Assembly: GCF_003121985.1 (NCBI RefSeq)
Contig: NZ_QEWP01000001.1
Location: forward strand, 310,001 to 374,000
Reading direction: 5' to 3'
Source: Marinilabilia rubra
GTDB lineage: Bacteria > Bacteroidota > Bacteroidia > Bacteroidales > Marinilabiliaceae
Length of the DNA stretch: 64,000 bases
Part shown: in pieces, positions 9,654 to 17,685 of the stretch
Layout of the letters: every line of letters begins with the position of its first letter
Numbering within the stretch: the first letter of the stretch is position 1
The notes under the pieces: model-generated
The model's input: the letters and a program-made list of their open reading frames with translations, nothing else
Database searches by the model: none
Told to the model about the DNA's origin: nothing
Program-made: the position numbers and the translations under genes

Positions 9654-10337
9654 ATGAAGTTTTTCCCTGTGAATCCTGAGGCGGATGAAAAAGTTGAAAA
9701 AATTTTGAGGCAGGTGCGCCAGTTAAAAGATGGAGAGACTGCAGAGCTGATTGAGAAGTCCGGTGCTCATTACCGGGTTAACTATGGTGTTTCGCTTGTT
9801 CACCTGCGAAAAATCGGGGCTCAACTGGATGTTGATGATGCCCTGGCCCAACGGTTATGGTATCGTAAGATTCGTGAAACGATGATTATTGCCACTATGT
9901 TGGCAGATTATGATAAGATGGGACCAGAGGAGCTGGAGAGATGGGGCGACATGATAAATACCATTGAGTTGTCGGAGCAAATGGGACAAAACTTCATGGT
10001 TAAATCAGATGTGCCGGAATCGGTTTTAGAAGAATGGTGTAAAAGTGATCATTACTACAAGCAATATACCGCCGCTATGGGGATTGGATGGCGAATTAGG
10101 ATTGATGGGGAAGCTGGATTTGAAGATTTTCATCAGGTTCTGGGAATATTGAAAGTGTTGACTTCTCAACCAGGACTTCACAGAGCCGTTGGTTTTGCTT
10201 TGAAAATGGCAGGAAGGTTTCTCACTTCTTATCGCCGTCTTGTTCTGAACCTGGCAGCGGAGTGGCAAAAGAGTTCTGAGCCGTCTTTAAAACAGCTGGG
10301 TGAGGAGGTTAGGTTTGAAATTGAAGCCTTTGAGTAA
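9654..10337 (+). CDS. DNA alkylation repair-like (AlkD-type HEAT repeat) protein
   Basis: Predicted 227-residue all-helical protein resembling the AlkC/AlkD HEAT-like DNA glycosylase superfamily. Supporting segments are VSLVHLRKIGAQL, the LAQRLWYRKIRETMIIATML repeat and repeated amphipathic helices to the C-terminus. AlkD-type enzymes remove positively charged alkylated bases, but I could not verify the catalytic Trp/Asp pair, so activity is uncertain. Start ATG 9654 (MKFFPVNPEAD) is preferred; the in-frame ATG 54 bp upstream would add a hydrophobic stretch and falls too close to the divergent promoter region. It is a single gene, followed by a separate promoter. Confidence 0.6.
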   Translation: MKFFPVNPEADEKVEKILRQVRQLKDGETAELIEKSGAHYRVNYGVSLVHLRKIGAQLDVDDALAQRLWYRKIRETMIIATMLADYDKMGPEELERWGDMINTIELSEQMGQNFMVKSDVPESVLEEWCKSDHYYKQYTAAMGIGWRIRIDGEAGFEDFHQVLGILKVLTSQPGLHRAVGFALKMAGRFLTSYRRLVLNLAAEWQKSSEPSLKQLGEEVRFEIEAFE

Positions 10338-10381
10338 TATGCGGGATGTCATAAATCATCTTTTTTGTTTGTGGGACTCCC

Positions 10382-10389
10382 TATTTTTG
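10382..10389 (+). promoter_or_regulatory. Promoter -7 element upstream of the class V aminotransferase
   Basis: TATTTTTG matches TAnnTTTG and is followed by C; it lies 60 bp before the ATG. The -33 region is T-rich only. Confidence 0.4.
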
Positions 10390-10448
10390 CTCGAACTTAA
10401 GTTGATTTTGCCCGTAATAAATTTTGACTGGAATAAAAATAGAAGGTT

Positions 10449-11918
10449 ATGCTACCTCATGAAGGACATTTTGCCGAATTCAGAAAGAATATCGTTGGAT
10501 TTGATACCCGCATTGAAACGCCCTATGGAGAAAAGCCGATTGTTTATGCCGACTGGATTGCTTCGGGACGTCTCTACGCTCCTATTGAAAAACAGCTGGT
10601 AAATGTGATAGGCCCAATGGTAGCTAATACCCATTCCGAATCAAGCGATACGGGACGCATTATGACCAATGCCTACCGGCTTTCGCATAAAATCATAAAG
10701 GATCATGTTAATGCGCATAAAGATGATGTAATTATAACCGCCGGGTTTGGAATGACAAGTGTTGTAAATAAAATTCAACGAATTTTAGGGATGAGGGTTC
10801 CCGAGCAGGCTCAAAAATATTGTTCTATACCTCGCGAAGACCGTCCGGTTGTTTTTTTGACTCACATGGAGCATCATTCCAATCATACCTCCTGGCTTGA
10901 AACAAATGCGGATGTGGTTGTTCTGGAGCCCGAACAAAATATGCTTGTTGATCCCAAATCCCTTGAGAAAGAGATGAAAAAATATGAAAACAGACCGTTA
11001 AAAATAGGAAGTTTCACGGCTTGTTCGAATGTGACAGGAATTGAAACTCCTTATCATGACCTTGCTCGTATTATGCACCAAAACGGTGGGTTTTGTTTTG
11101 TGGATTTTGCTGCATCAGCCCCTTATGTTCCTATCGATATGCATCCTGAAAATCCGACGGAAAGGCTGGATGCGGTTTTCTTTTCCCCTCATAAATTTTT
11201 AGGGGGGCCCGGAAGTAGCGGTGTGATAGTTTTCAATTCAGCTTTGTATCATAATACAGCCCCCGATAACTCAGGGGGAGGAACAGTTAACTGGACCAAC
11301 AGGTGGGGTAAATACAGGTATATTGAAGATATTGAAGTCCGCGAAGACGGAGGAACTCCCGGATTTATGCAATCCATTCGGGCAGCACTAAGTATCCGTC
11401 TCAAAGAGAAGATGGAATGTGATAAAATGCATGAAAGAGAAAGTGCCATGCTTAAGCGGATATTCGAAGGATTCAGGGATATTGCGGGATTAAATATCCT
11501 TGCAGATACCCAGGAAGAACGTTTGGGAGCGGTTTCGTTTTATATTTACGGAGTCCACTTTAATCTGGTTGTGCGCTTGTTGAATGATCGCTTTGGCATT
11601 CAGGTGAGAGGAGGTTGTTCGTGCGCAGGGACGTACGGTCATTATTTGCTTCATGTTGATTATTATACTTCGAGTAACATCACCCGTAAAATAGATATGG
11701 GTGATTTATCGGAAAAACCCGGTTGGGTGCGTCTCTCGATCCATCCGGTAATGTCTGAAGAGGAAATTGACTATATTATTGATGCAGTCAGGCAGGTGGC
11801 AGAAAATGCCGTAAAATGGAGCGAGGATTATGAGTATAAGCCTTGCGAGAATGAATTTGTGCACAAGCAACGACCCGCAAAAACCATGGAAAATTATCTT
11901 TCCTGGTTTCAATTTTAG
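10449..11918 (+). CDS. Class V aminotransferase / cysteine desulfurase-like PLP enzyme
   Basis: Predicted 489-residue fold-type I PLP enzyme. The PLP-lysine segment is FFSPHKFLGGPGSSGV, preceded by the aspartate motif GGFCFVDFAASAPY. A C-terminal segment RGGCSCAGTYGHYLLHV carries cysteines near the place where SufS-like desulfurases keep their catalytic Cys. Substrate is not known; selenocysteine lyase/cysteine desulfurase is the usual automatic label, but the protein is longer than SufS/IscS (about 400) and lies away from any suf or isc gene. The start MLPHEGHFAEFR fits the family's N-terminus. The next gene begins 69 bp later on the same strand, so they may be co-transcribed. Confidence 0.75.
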   Translation: MLPHEGHFAEFRKNIVGFDTRIETPYGEKPIVYADWIASGRLYAPIEKQLVNVIGPMVANTHSESSDTGRIMTNAYRLSHKIIKDHVNAHKDDVIITAGFGMTSVVNKIQRILGMRVPEQAQKYCSIPREDRPVVFLTHMEHHSNHTSWLETNADVVVLEPEQNMLVDPKSLEKEMKKYENRPLKIGSFTACSNVTGIETPYHDLARIMHQNGGFCFVDFAASAPYVPIDMHPENPTERLDAVFFSPHKFLGGPGSSGVIVFNSALYHNTAPDNSGGGTVNWTNRWGKYRYIEDIEVREDGGTPGFMQSIRAALSIRLKEKMECDKMHERESAMLKRIFEGFRDIAGLNILADTQEERLGAVSFYIYGVHFNLVVRLLNDRFGIQVRGGCSCAGTYGHYLLHVDYYTSSNITRKIDMGDLSEKPGWVRLSIHPVMSEEEIDYIIDAVRQVAENAVKWSEDYEYKPCENEFVHKQRPAKTMENYLSWFQF

Positions 11919-11986
11919 TGTGTTTGTTCAAATTAATTAACTTTGAACCGCATATAATTTTTCACGAAGCCATTTATTCTCGTTTT

Positions 11987-13189
11987 ATGCATATAATTGA
12001 AGTAAAATCTGATAAAGAGAAACGACAGTTTTTGGATGTCGTAGATACAATTTACAAGGATGATGATGCTTACGTTCGTCCTTTGGATGTCATGATTGAA
12101 GAGATCTTTGATCCTTCATCAAATGATTTTTTTCAGCATGGCGATGCCATTCGTTTTCTTCTTTTGGATGATGAAGATAAAGTCATTGGTCGTGTTGCTG
12201 CCTTTATTAATGAAAAAAAGGCTTACGGTTTTTCTCAGCCGACAGGAGGAATGGGCTTTTTTGAATGTATAAACAACAGAGAAGCTGCTTTTATGCTCTT
12301 TGATAAAGCCAAAGAATGGTTGGCTGAGCGTGGAATGGAAGCAATGGACGGGCCTATTAATTTTGGGGAAAATGACACTTTCTGGGGGCTGTTGGTTGAA
12401 GGATTTACTCAGCCTGCATTTGGTGTCCAGTACAATCCATCTTATTACAAAGATTTTTTTGAAGAATACGGGTTTACCAATTATTTTGAACAGGTAACCA
12501 ATCACCTTGATCTTCAGAAACCCTTTCCGGAACGTTTCTGGAAAATTGCCGGCTGGGTAGCTAAGAAGCCGGGGTATCATTTTCGTCACTTCAAATGGGA
12601 TGAGAGTGAGAAGTTCATCAAGGATTTTATTGAAGTATACAATGATGCCTGGCAGTTTCATGAAAACTTTACTCCAATGAAAGCGGATACCCTTCGTAAT
12701 TCATTGAAAGAGGCCAAGGATTTTATGGATGAGGAGTTGATATGGTTTGCTTACCATGAAGAGACTCCGATTGGCTTTTTTGTTCAGTTTCCTGATATTA
12801 ATCAGATTATTAAACACTTCAATGGCAAAATGAACTTTTTCAATAAACTTCGTTTTGCTTATTTGAGATGGCGTAAGGTGATGACGCGCACCAGAGTTGT
12901 TATTATGGGTATTCGGCCTCGTTGGCAACGCAATGGCATTGAGTCCGGAATCTTTTGGCATTTGCGCCAGTATGTGTCGCGTAAACCCTGGTTGAAAGAA
13001 ATGGAACTGTCATGGGTAGGAGATTTCAATCCCAAAATGAGAGCGTTACACGAATCTGTTGGAGCAGAGTTTGGTAAAAAGCATATTACTTACCGCTATA
13101 TTTTTGATGAAGAGAAGCGCAAAGAGAGTCAGCGTGCCAGTGCTATTCCGTTTGATACAAAAGAGAAGGCACATGCCTCAGATGAATAA
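11987..13189 (+). CDS. GNAT-fold protein, YghO-like, function unknown
   Basis: 400 residues from ATG 11987 (MHIIEVKSDKEKRQF). The sequence resembles the long GNAT-like proteins of the YghO type. The N-terminal part has a beta-bulge-like IGRVAAFINEKK, followed by MGFFECINNREAAFML and the characteristic GPINFGENDTFWG. The C-terminal part has a second acetyltransferase-like segment with RVVIMGIRPRWQRNGIES, where an acetyl-CoA loop would lie. Substrate is unknown; these proteins are annotated variably. A TTG-initiated longer form is possible but unlikely. The gene ends 21 bp before a strong terminator. Confidence 0.6.
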   Translation: MHIIEVKSDKEKRQFLDVVDTIYKDDDAYVRPLDVMIEEIFDPSSNDFFQHGDAIRFLLLDDEDKVIGRVAAFINEKKAYGFSQPTGGMGFFECINNREAAFMLFDKAKEWLAERGMEAMDGPINFGENDTFWGLLVEGFTQPAFGVQYNPSYYKDFFEEYGFTNYFEQVTNHLDLQKPFPERFWKIAGWVAKKPGYHFRHFKWDESEKFIKDFIEVYNDAWQFHENFTPMKADTLRNSLKEAKDFMDEELIWFAYHEETPIGFFVQFPDINQIIKHFNGKMNFFNKLRFAYLRWRKVMTRTRVVIMGIRPRWQRNGIESGIFWHLRQYVSRKPWLKEMELSWVGDFNPKMRALHESVGAEFGKKHITYRYIFDEEKRKESQRASAIPFDTKEKAHASDE

Positions 13190-13209
13190 TGCAATGGCTT
13201 TTCGGCTCG

Positions 13210-13247
13210 ACATTAAATATTTACTGAAAATATTTAATGTCTTTTTT
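13210..13247 (+). terminator. Terminator after the GNAT-fold gene
   Basis: Perfect 13-bp AT-rich stem ACATTAAATATTT/AAATATTTAATGT with a 5-nt loop, followed by a run of six T. Confidence 0.8.
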
Positions 13248-13256
13248 GAGAAAAGT

Positions 13257-13288
13257 TTTGGTGATTGTTAATGGAATAATTAATTTTG
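13257..13288 (+). promoter_or_regulatory. Promoter of rpmE2
   Basis: TTTG at 13257-13260, a 20-bp spacer and TAATTTTG at 13281-13288: one of the best consensus promoters in the window. Transcription should start near 13295, leaving a leader of about 100 nt. Confidence 0.8.
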
Positions 13289-13395
13289 CAGTCCGTTTAG
13301 CGTGAGTGTCTGTGCATGAAAATGTTGAAAAGTCGTGCAGGGCAGGCCGGAAGCACGGAATATAGGATTAAAAGAAAAAATAAAATACTGAAGCA
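13289..13395 (+). promoter_or_regulatory. Structured leader of rpmE2, possible L31 autoregulatory element
   Basis: The leader has two mutually exclusive pairings: TCCGT (13292-13296) with ACGGA (13355-13359), and CGTGC (13334-13338) with GCACG (13353-13357). The G/C-rich loop of the second is unusual against the AT-rich surroundings. L31 mRNA leaders that bind their own protein product are known in other phyla; membership of such a class here is inference. Confidence 0.35.
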
Positions 13396-13656
13396 ATGAA
13401 AAAGGGAATTCATCCGGACAGTTATCGCATGGTTGCGTTTAAGGATATGTCCAACGGCGATACTTTTATCACCCGTTCTACTGTAAACACCCGTGAATCC
13501 ATCGACATAGACGGGACTGAATATCCATTGGTGAAACTTGAAATTTCAAGCTCTTCACATCCGTTTTACACCGGTAAGATGAAACTTGTGGATACTGCAG
13601 GTCGTGTTGATAAGTTCCGCAACCGTTACAAAAAACACTACGAAGGCAAAAAGTAA
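13396..13656 (+). CDS. rpmE2: 50S ribosomal protein L31 type B
   Basis: 86-residue ribosomal protein bL31 of the zinc-free type B: it starts [21 protein letters not shown] and lacks the CxxC zinc pair of type A L31. The segments [12 protein letters not shown] and [17 protein letters not shown] are the conserved core, HPFYTG being a family signature. The protein bridges the ribosomal subunits at the central protuberance. It is monocistronic, framed by a consensus promoter upstream and a terminator 26 bp downstream. Type B forms are often used when zinc is scarce, but no zinc-uptake repressor site is visible and no type A copy lies in the window. Confidence 0.96.
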   Translation: MKKGIHPDSYRMVAFKDMSNGDTFITRSTVNTRESIDIDGTEYPLVKLEISSSSHPFYTGKMKLVDTAGRVDKFRNRYKKHYEGKK

Positions 13657-13681
13657 TTTTTTGTTTTTAGAAAAGAATATT

Positions 13682-13714
13682 AAAAGCTTCGGGTTATTCC
13701 CGGAGCTTTTTTTG
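13682..13714 (+). terminator. rpmE2 terminator
   Basis: Stem AAAGCTTCGGG/CCCGGAGCTTT (one T-G pair) with loop TTATT and a T-run of seven. Confidence 0.9.
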
Positions 13715-13792
13715 TGAATGAACTTCTGTTTTTTACAGGGCAAACGTGGAAATGGGTGGAAATTCTTGCCTGACATGGCTGACAAAAAGCAT

Positions 13793-13800
13793 TATATTTG
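13793..13800 (+). promoter_or_regulatory. Possible -7 element of lon
   Basis: TATATTTG matches TAnnTTTG, 168 bp before the lon ATG. The nearest TTG upstream is 24 bp away, longer than usual. The rest of 13715-13967 has no convincing gene. Confidence 0.4.
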
Positions 13801-13866
13801 TAAGGTTTTTAAGTTTGGTACAGCTATTGCCAGATTAAAGAAATTAAAAAATCAGTGTCGTTCTGT

Positions 13867-13881
13867 CAAAATGGCATTTTG
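13867..13881 (+). repeat. 15-bp palindrome in the lon leader
   Basis: CAAAATG, one central G, CATTTTG: a perfect 7-1-7 inverted repeat about 87 bp before the lon start and about 65 bp after the putative -7. It could be an operator for a dimeric regulator; none is identified. Confidence 0.4.
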
Positions 13882-13967
13882 TGCCGGAGGTCTTCAGTTG
13901 TTAGATTCTCTCATTAGGAAGTAAGACGCTGATATATAAGAATAAGAAAAAAGAGACTATATATCTT

Positions 13968-16409
13968 ATGGACAAATTTAAAATATCTGTTGACGCTTTT
14001 GGAACGGGGGATTTTGCTGATGGAGAGTCTGAATTCATTCCCATTGTGGGAGATGATATGGAGCAGGATACAGATGATAAGCCAATACCGGAAGAACTTC
14101 CAATTTTACCTTTACGCAACACAATTCTTTTTCCCGGCGTTATTATTCCCATTGCCATTGGAAGGGAGAAATCACATCAACTAATTAAGGATGTTGAAAA
14201 GGCTAAAGGGTATTTTGGTGCATTGACCCAGCTTGACTATAAGGTGGATGATCCTACCCTAAAGGATTTGTATAAAACCGGAACAGTCGCAAGGGTGATC
14301 AAAATTCTCCAGATGCCTGATAACTCTACGTCAGTTATTATTCAAGGGAAGAAGCGTTTTCAGCTTGATGAAATGATCAGCGATGATCCTTATTTTTCGG
14401 GGCGCGTTTCTGTGTTAGAAGATAAAGAACCTGAAGGTGATAAAACCCGGGAGTTTGAAGCAGTCGTATCTTCACTCAAAGATCTGTCTCTTTCACTGAT
14501 TAAGCAATCACCTAATGTTCCTCCGGAGGCATCCTTTGCTGTTCGCAATATTGAAAGTCCCTCCTTTTTGATTAATTATGTTTCTTCAAATTCAGATATT
14601 CCTGTTAAGGAAAAACAGAGGTTGCTTGAAACCGATGATCTGAAAGAAAGAGGGATGAGATTGGTTGAGTTTCTGGTTCGGGAAGTTCAATTGATGGAAA
14701 TCAAAAACGACATCCAGTCCAAAGTTAAGCAGGATATGGATCAGCAACAGCGAGAGTATTTGCTGCAACAACAGATGAAGACCATTCAGGATGAACTAGG
14801 CTCCAGTCCCGTTGAGCAGGAAATTAAGGATATGGAAAAAAAGGCTGCTAAAAAGAAGTGGCCTGAAAAAACAGAAGAATTCTTTCATAAAGAACTGGCG
14901 AAGTTGCATCGCCTGAACCCGGCTTCGGGGGAGTATTCTATTCAATACAATTATGTACAGACCTTATTAGATTTACCCTGGAACGCATACACCAAGGATA
15001 ATTTTGATCTTAAACGAGCTGCAAAAATCCTTGATCGCGATCATTATGGATTGGAGAATGTGAAGGAAAGAATTCTGGAGCATTTGGCTGTTCTAAAATT
15101 AAAAGGTGATTTGAAATCACCCATCTTATGCTTACATGGCCCTCCAGGTGTGGGTAAAACCTCGCTGGGAAAATCCGTAGCAGAGGCATTGGGACGTGAA
15201 TATGTCAGAATGTCATTGGGTGGTGTGCATGATGAGGCAGAGATACGTGGGCACCGTAAAACCTATATTGGTGCTATGCCCGGACGAATTATCCAAAACA
15301 TAAATAAAGCCGGATCTGCTAATCCTGTTTTTATTCTGGATGAGATTGATAAAATTAGCAATAGTTTTCATGGCGACCCGGCATCCGCATTGTTGGAAGT
15401 GTTGGATCCCGAGCAAAACAGCGCTTTTCATGATAATTTTCTTGAGGTCGATTTTGATCTTTCGAAAGTGATTTTTATTGCTACGGCCAATACTTTAAAT
15501 ACCATTTCGCCACCATTGCTGGATCGTATGGAAATGATTGATGTTAGTGGCTATGTTCTTGAAGAAAAGGTGGAGATTGCCAAACGCCATCTGATTCCGC
15601 ATCAAATGGAAAATCATGGTATTCCAAAAGGAACCGTGAGTATTCCCAAAAGGAGCATCGGGTACATTATTGATCATTATACACGTGAGTCAGGCGTTCG
15701 GGATCTTAATAAAACCCTTGCCAGGCTTTATCGGAAAGTTGCTTTAAAACTGGCAACCGATGAAGGGGTTAAAAAATCAATTGCGATGGCTGATATCAGG
15801 GAATACCTTGGCACCGAGAAGTTTTCTAAAGATACATGGCAGGACAATCGCTTTGCCGGAGTGGTTACCGGCCTGGCATGGACTGCCGCTGGTGGGGAGA
15901 TTCTTTTTGTTGAAAGTAGTTTGAGTAAGGGGAAAGGTCGTTTAACGCTTACCGGTAACCTGGGAGAAGTGATGAAAGAGTCGGCTATGCTGGCATTGGA
16001 ATATCTTAAGTCACATGCCGATTCTCTGGAACTGGATGAAAGCATCTTTGATGAGCGAAATGTACATGTTCATGTTCCGGAGGGAGCCATTCCCAAGGAT
16101 GGACCATCAGCAGGAATTACAATGGTGACATCTTTGGCATCATCTTTTACACAGCGAAAGGTTAAATCGCGGATTGCCATGACCGGGGAAATAACTTTAA
16201 GAGGAAAAGTCCTGCCTGTTGGAGGTATAAAAGAAAAGATATTAGCAGCACGTCGTGCCGGAATCAATGAGATAATTCTTTCAAAAGATAATAAGAAAGA
16301 CATTGATGAGATAAAACCCATCTATATTGAAGACCTGAGTTTTCACTATGTTGAAGATATTCTTCAGGTGCTAAAGCTGGCCTTGACCGAAGAAAAAGCC
16401 GAAGCTTAA
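13968..16409 (+). CDS. lon: ATP-dependent protease La
   Basis: 813-residue cytoplasmic Lon protease. Layout: LON substrate-binding N-domain (about 40-240, LPILPLRNTILFPGVIIPI), AAA+ module with Walker A GPPGVGKTS near residue 391 and Walker B VFILDEIDKI, then the serine-lysine protease domain with catalytic Ser714 in KDGPSAGITM and Lys757 in GGIKEKIL. Length and order are standard LonA. The first 35 residues form an acidic extension (DMEQDTDDKPIPEE), common in this phylum. Lon degrades misfolded and regulatory proteins. It is transcribed alone, with a hairpin terminator 10 bp after its stop. Confidence 0.97.
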   Translation: MDKFKISVDAFGTGDFADGESEFIPIVGDDMEQDTDDKPIPEELPILPLRNTILFPGVIIPIAIGREKSHQLIKDVEKAKGYFGALTQLDYKVDDPTLKDLYKTGTVARVIKILQMPDNSTSVIIQGKKRFQLDEMISDDPYFSGRVSVLEDKEPEGDKTREFEAVVSSLKDLSLSLIKQSPNVPPEASFAVRNIESPSFLINYVSSNSDIPVKEKQRLLETDDLKERGMRLVEFLVREVQLMEIKNDIQSKVKQDMDQQQREYLLQQQMKTIQDELGSSPVEQEIKDMEKKAAKKKWPEKTEEFFHKELAKLHRLNPASGEYSIQYNYVQTLLDLPWNAYTKDNFDLKRAAKILDRDHYGLENVKERILEHLAVLKLKGDLKSPILCLHGPPGVGKTSLGKSVAEALGREYVRMSLGGVHDEAEIRGHRKTYIGAMPGRIIQNINKAGSANPVFILDEIDKISNSFHGDPASALLEVLDPEQNSAFHDNFLEVDFDLSKVIFIATANTLNTISPPLLDRMEMIDVSGYVLEEKVEIAKRHLIPHQMENHGIPKGTVSIPKRSIGYIIDHYTRESGVRDLNKTLARLYRKVALKLATDEGVKKSIAMADIREYLGTEKFSKDTWQDNRFAGVVTGLAWTAAGGEILFVESSLSKGKGRLTLTGNLGEVMKESAMLALEYLKSHADSLELDESIFDERNVHVHVPEGAIPKDGPSAGITMVTSLASSFTQRKVKSRIAMTGEITLRGKVLPVGGIKEKILAARRAGINEIILSKDNKKDIDEIKPIYIEDLSFHYVEDILQVLKLALTEEKAEA

Positions 16410-16419
16410 ATACTAAAGA

Positions 16420-16452
16420 GAAGCCTGATCAGACGATCAGGCTTCTTGTTTT
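16420..16452 (+). terminator. lon terminator, shared with the convergent gene
   Basis: Stem GAAGCCTGATC/GATCAGGCTTC with loop AGAC, followed by a T-rich tract. It overlaps the last codons of the convergent ADP-ribosylglycohydrolase gene. Confidence 0.85.
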
Positions 16453-17231
16453 TGTTCCGAATAACTCATATATCTTTTATCGAAGGCCGTCAGAATGGCT
16501 TGCATGTCTGGCGTAATTCTTGCCAGTGCACGTCTAGTGATTGATTTCGGGATGTGCTTAAAATAGGCTTCTGCCAATCCACCGGTTATACAAGCTATAG
16601 TATTGCTTGGGCCTCCAATCGCAATGGCTAGTCTGATCGCTTCTTCGAAGTCAGATGCTTCCATAAATGCGGCCAATGCAGGTTGAACCGGCGAAATGTC
16701 ACTTTCCGGAGTGATTTTTTGATTTTTCCAGTCTTCTACTTTAATGGAGAAGTCATAATCAAAAGCCTGACCGATAAAAGTCTTGATTTCTTTTTTAGTT
16801 CCGGCAGATTTGCAAATGAAAATTGAGGCTGCAACAGCTTTTGCAGCTTTAATGCGCTCTGGAATGTTATGGGTGATTTTTGTGCTCTTTTCTGCTTCTT
16901 TAAGTGCTTCTTCCACACTGCCGGCAGCAAATCCTATTGGACTGATTCTTCTTGCAGCACCTTCCCCTTTACTGACATACGGAGCTGAATCATCGGATAA
17001 GGCCCATTCCAAAAAAGCAGGTCGGTAACCGGCTTTGGGAAAAGCTCTTACCCATGATTTCAAGGTTGTTTCCTGGTCTTTCTGATTAATAATGGAATCA
17101 GCTGTAGCGAGGGTCAATATGGTGTCATCGGTATAAGCTGAATAGGGTTTGAAAAGTTGAAAATTAGTATCAGGAGTATTATCAGTTTTAAATGCCGAAC
17201 CAATAATGTCTCCAATTATAGCACCTTTCAT
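16437..17231 (-). CDS. ADP-ribosylglycohydrolase family protein with altered metal motif
   Basis: 264 residues from ATG 17229-17231 (MKGAIIGDIIGSAF); the longer form with 12 extra codons is unlikely because MKGAIIGD is the family's usual beginning. The magnesium-binding YTDDTILTLATA segment near residue 35 is intact. The C-terminal metal motif, normally GGDSDT or GGDTDT, reads GGPSNTIACITGGLAEA, losing two aspartates that coordinate magnesium in characterised members. The family removes ADP-ribose from proteins, or related substrates; this protein may have reduced or altered activity. It is transcribed convergently with lon and shares its terminator. Confidence 0.8.
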   Translation of the reverse strand: MKGAIIGDIIGSAFKTDNTPDTNFQLFKPYSAYTDDTILTLATADSIINQKDQETTLKSWVRAFPKAGYRPAFLEWALSDDSAPYVSKGEGAARRISPIGFAAGSVEEALKEAEKSTKITHNIPERIKAAKAVAASIFICKSAGTKKEIKTFIGQAFDYDFSIKVEDWKNQKITPESDISPVQPALAAFMEASDFEEAIRLAIAIGGPSNTIACITGGLAEAYFKHIPKSITRRALARITPDMQAILTAFDKRYMSYSEQKQEA

Positions 17232-17685
17232 TGTACGAGGATTTGGGGTTGAATAAATGAGTTTCAATAAAAGCGACTAATATGATAAGTTTTAGTTAAA
17301 AAACAAATTTTTTGGCGCTTTATTATGCGATATATTTGATGGGGTAGCCTTTTTTGTAAGGTCTTTATTGAATAAATGAGAGTGAAAGTCAGGTTGATCC
17401 AATGATTTTATCAAACTGCATCCGGATTAGGGGTTTCACTATTCCTTCTTTTTAGTAGTGTCAGCCTTATATGGTTTGAGCTTCTGAAAAAGGTTTCAGA
17501 TGAATATGCTTCTTCAAAAATGATCTATTGGGCCAGGGATTATTTAAGAATAATTTGGTTAAGATATTTCAACCACATTTAATTTGTATATTTGATTGAA
17601 GGCTTTTTTTGATTCTTAGAAGTTGAATGCAGAACTTCAAAAGCTTTCTGTCCAGCTACTGTTTTCAATTGCTTAATTTGCTTGT
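17232..17685. other. Intergenic region between divergent genes
   Basis: 454 bp without a clear gene. It holds two plus-strand TATATTTG (-7-like) motifs, near 17331 and 17590. At 17376-17582 there is a plus-strand frame starting MRVKVRLIQ, broken by TGA at codon 10, and then open for 58 codons with a hydrophobic stretch (GLGVSLFLLFSSVSLIWF). It could be a decayed membrane microprotein or chance. Confidence 0.4.
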
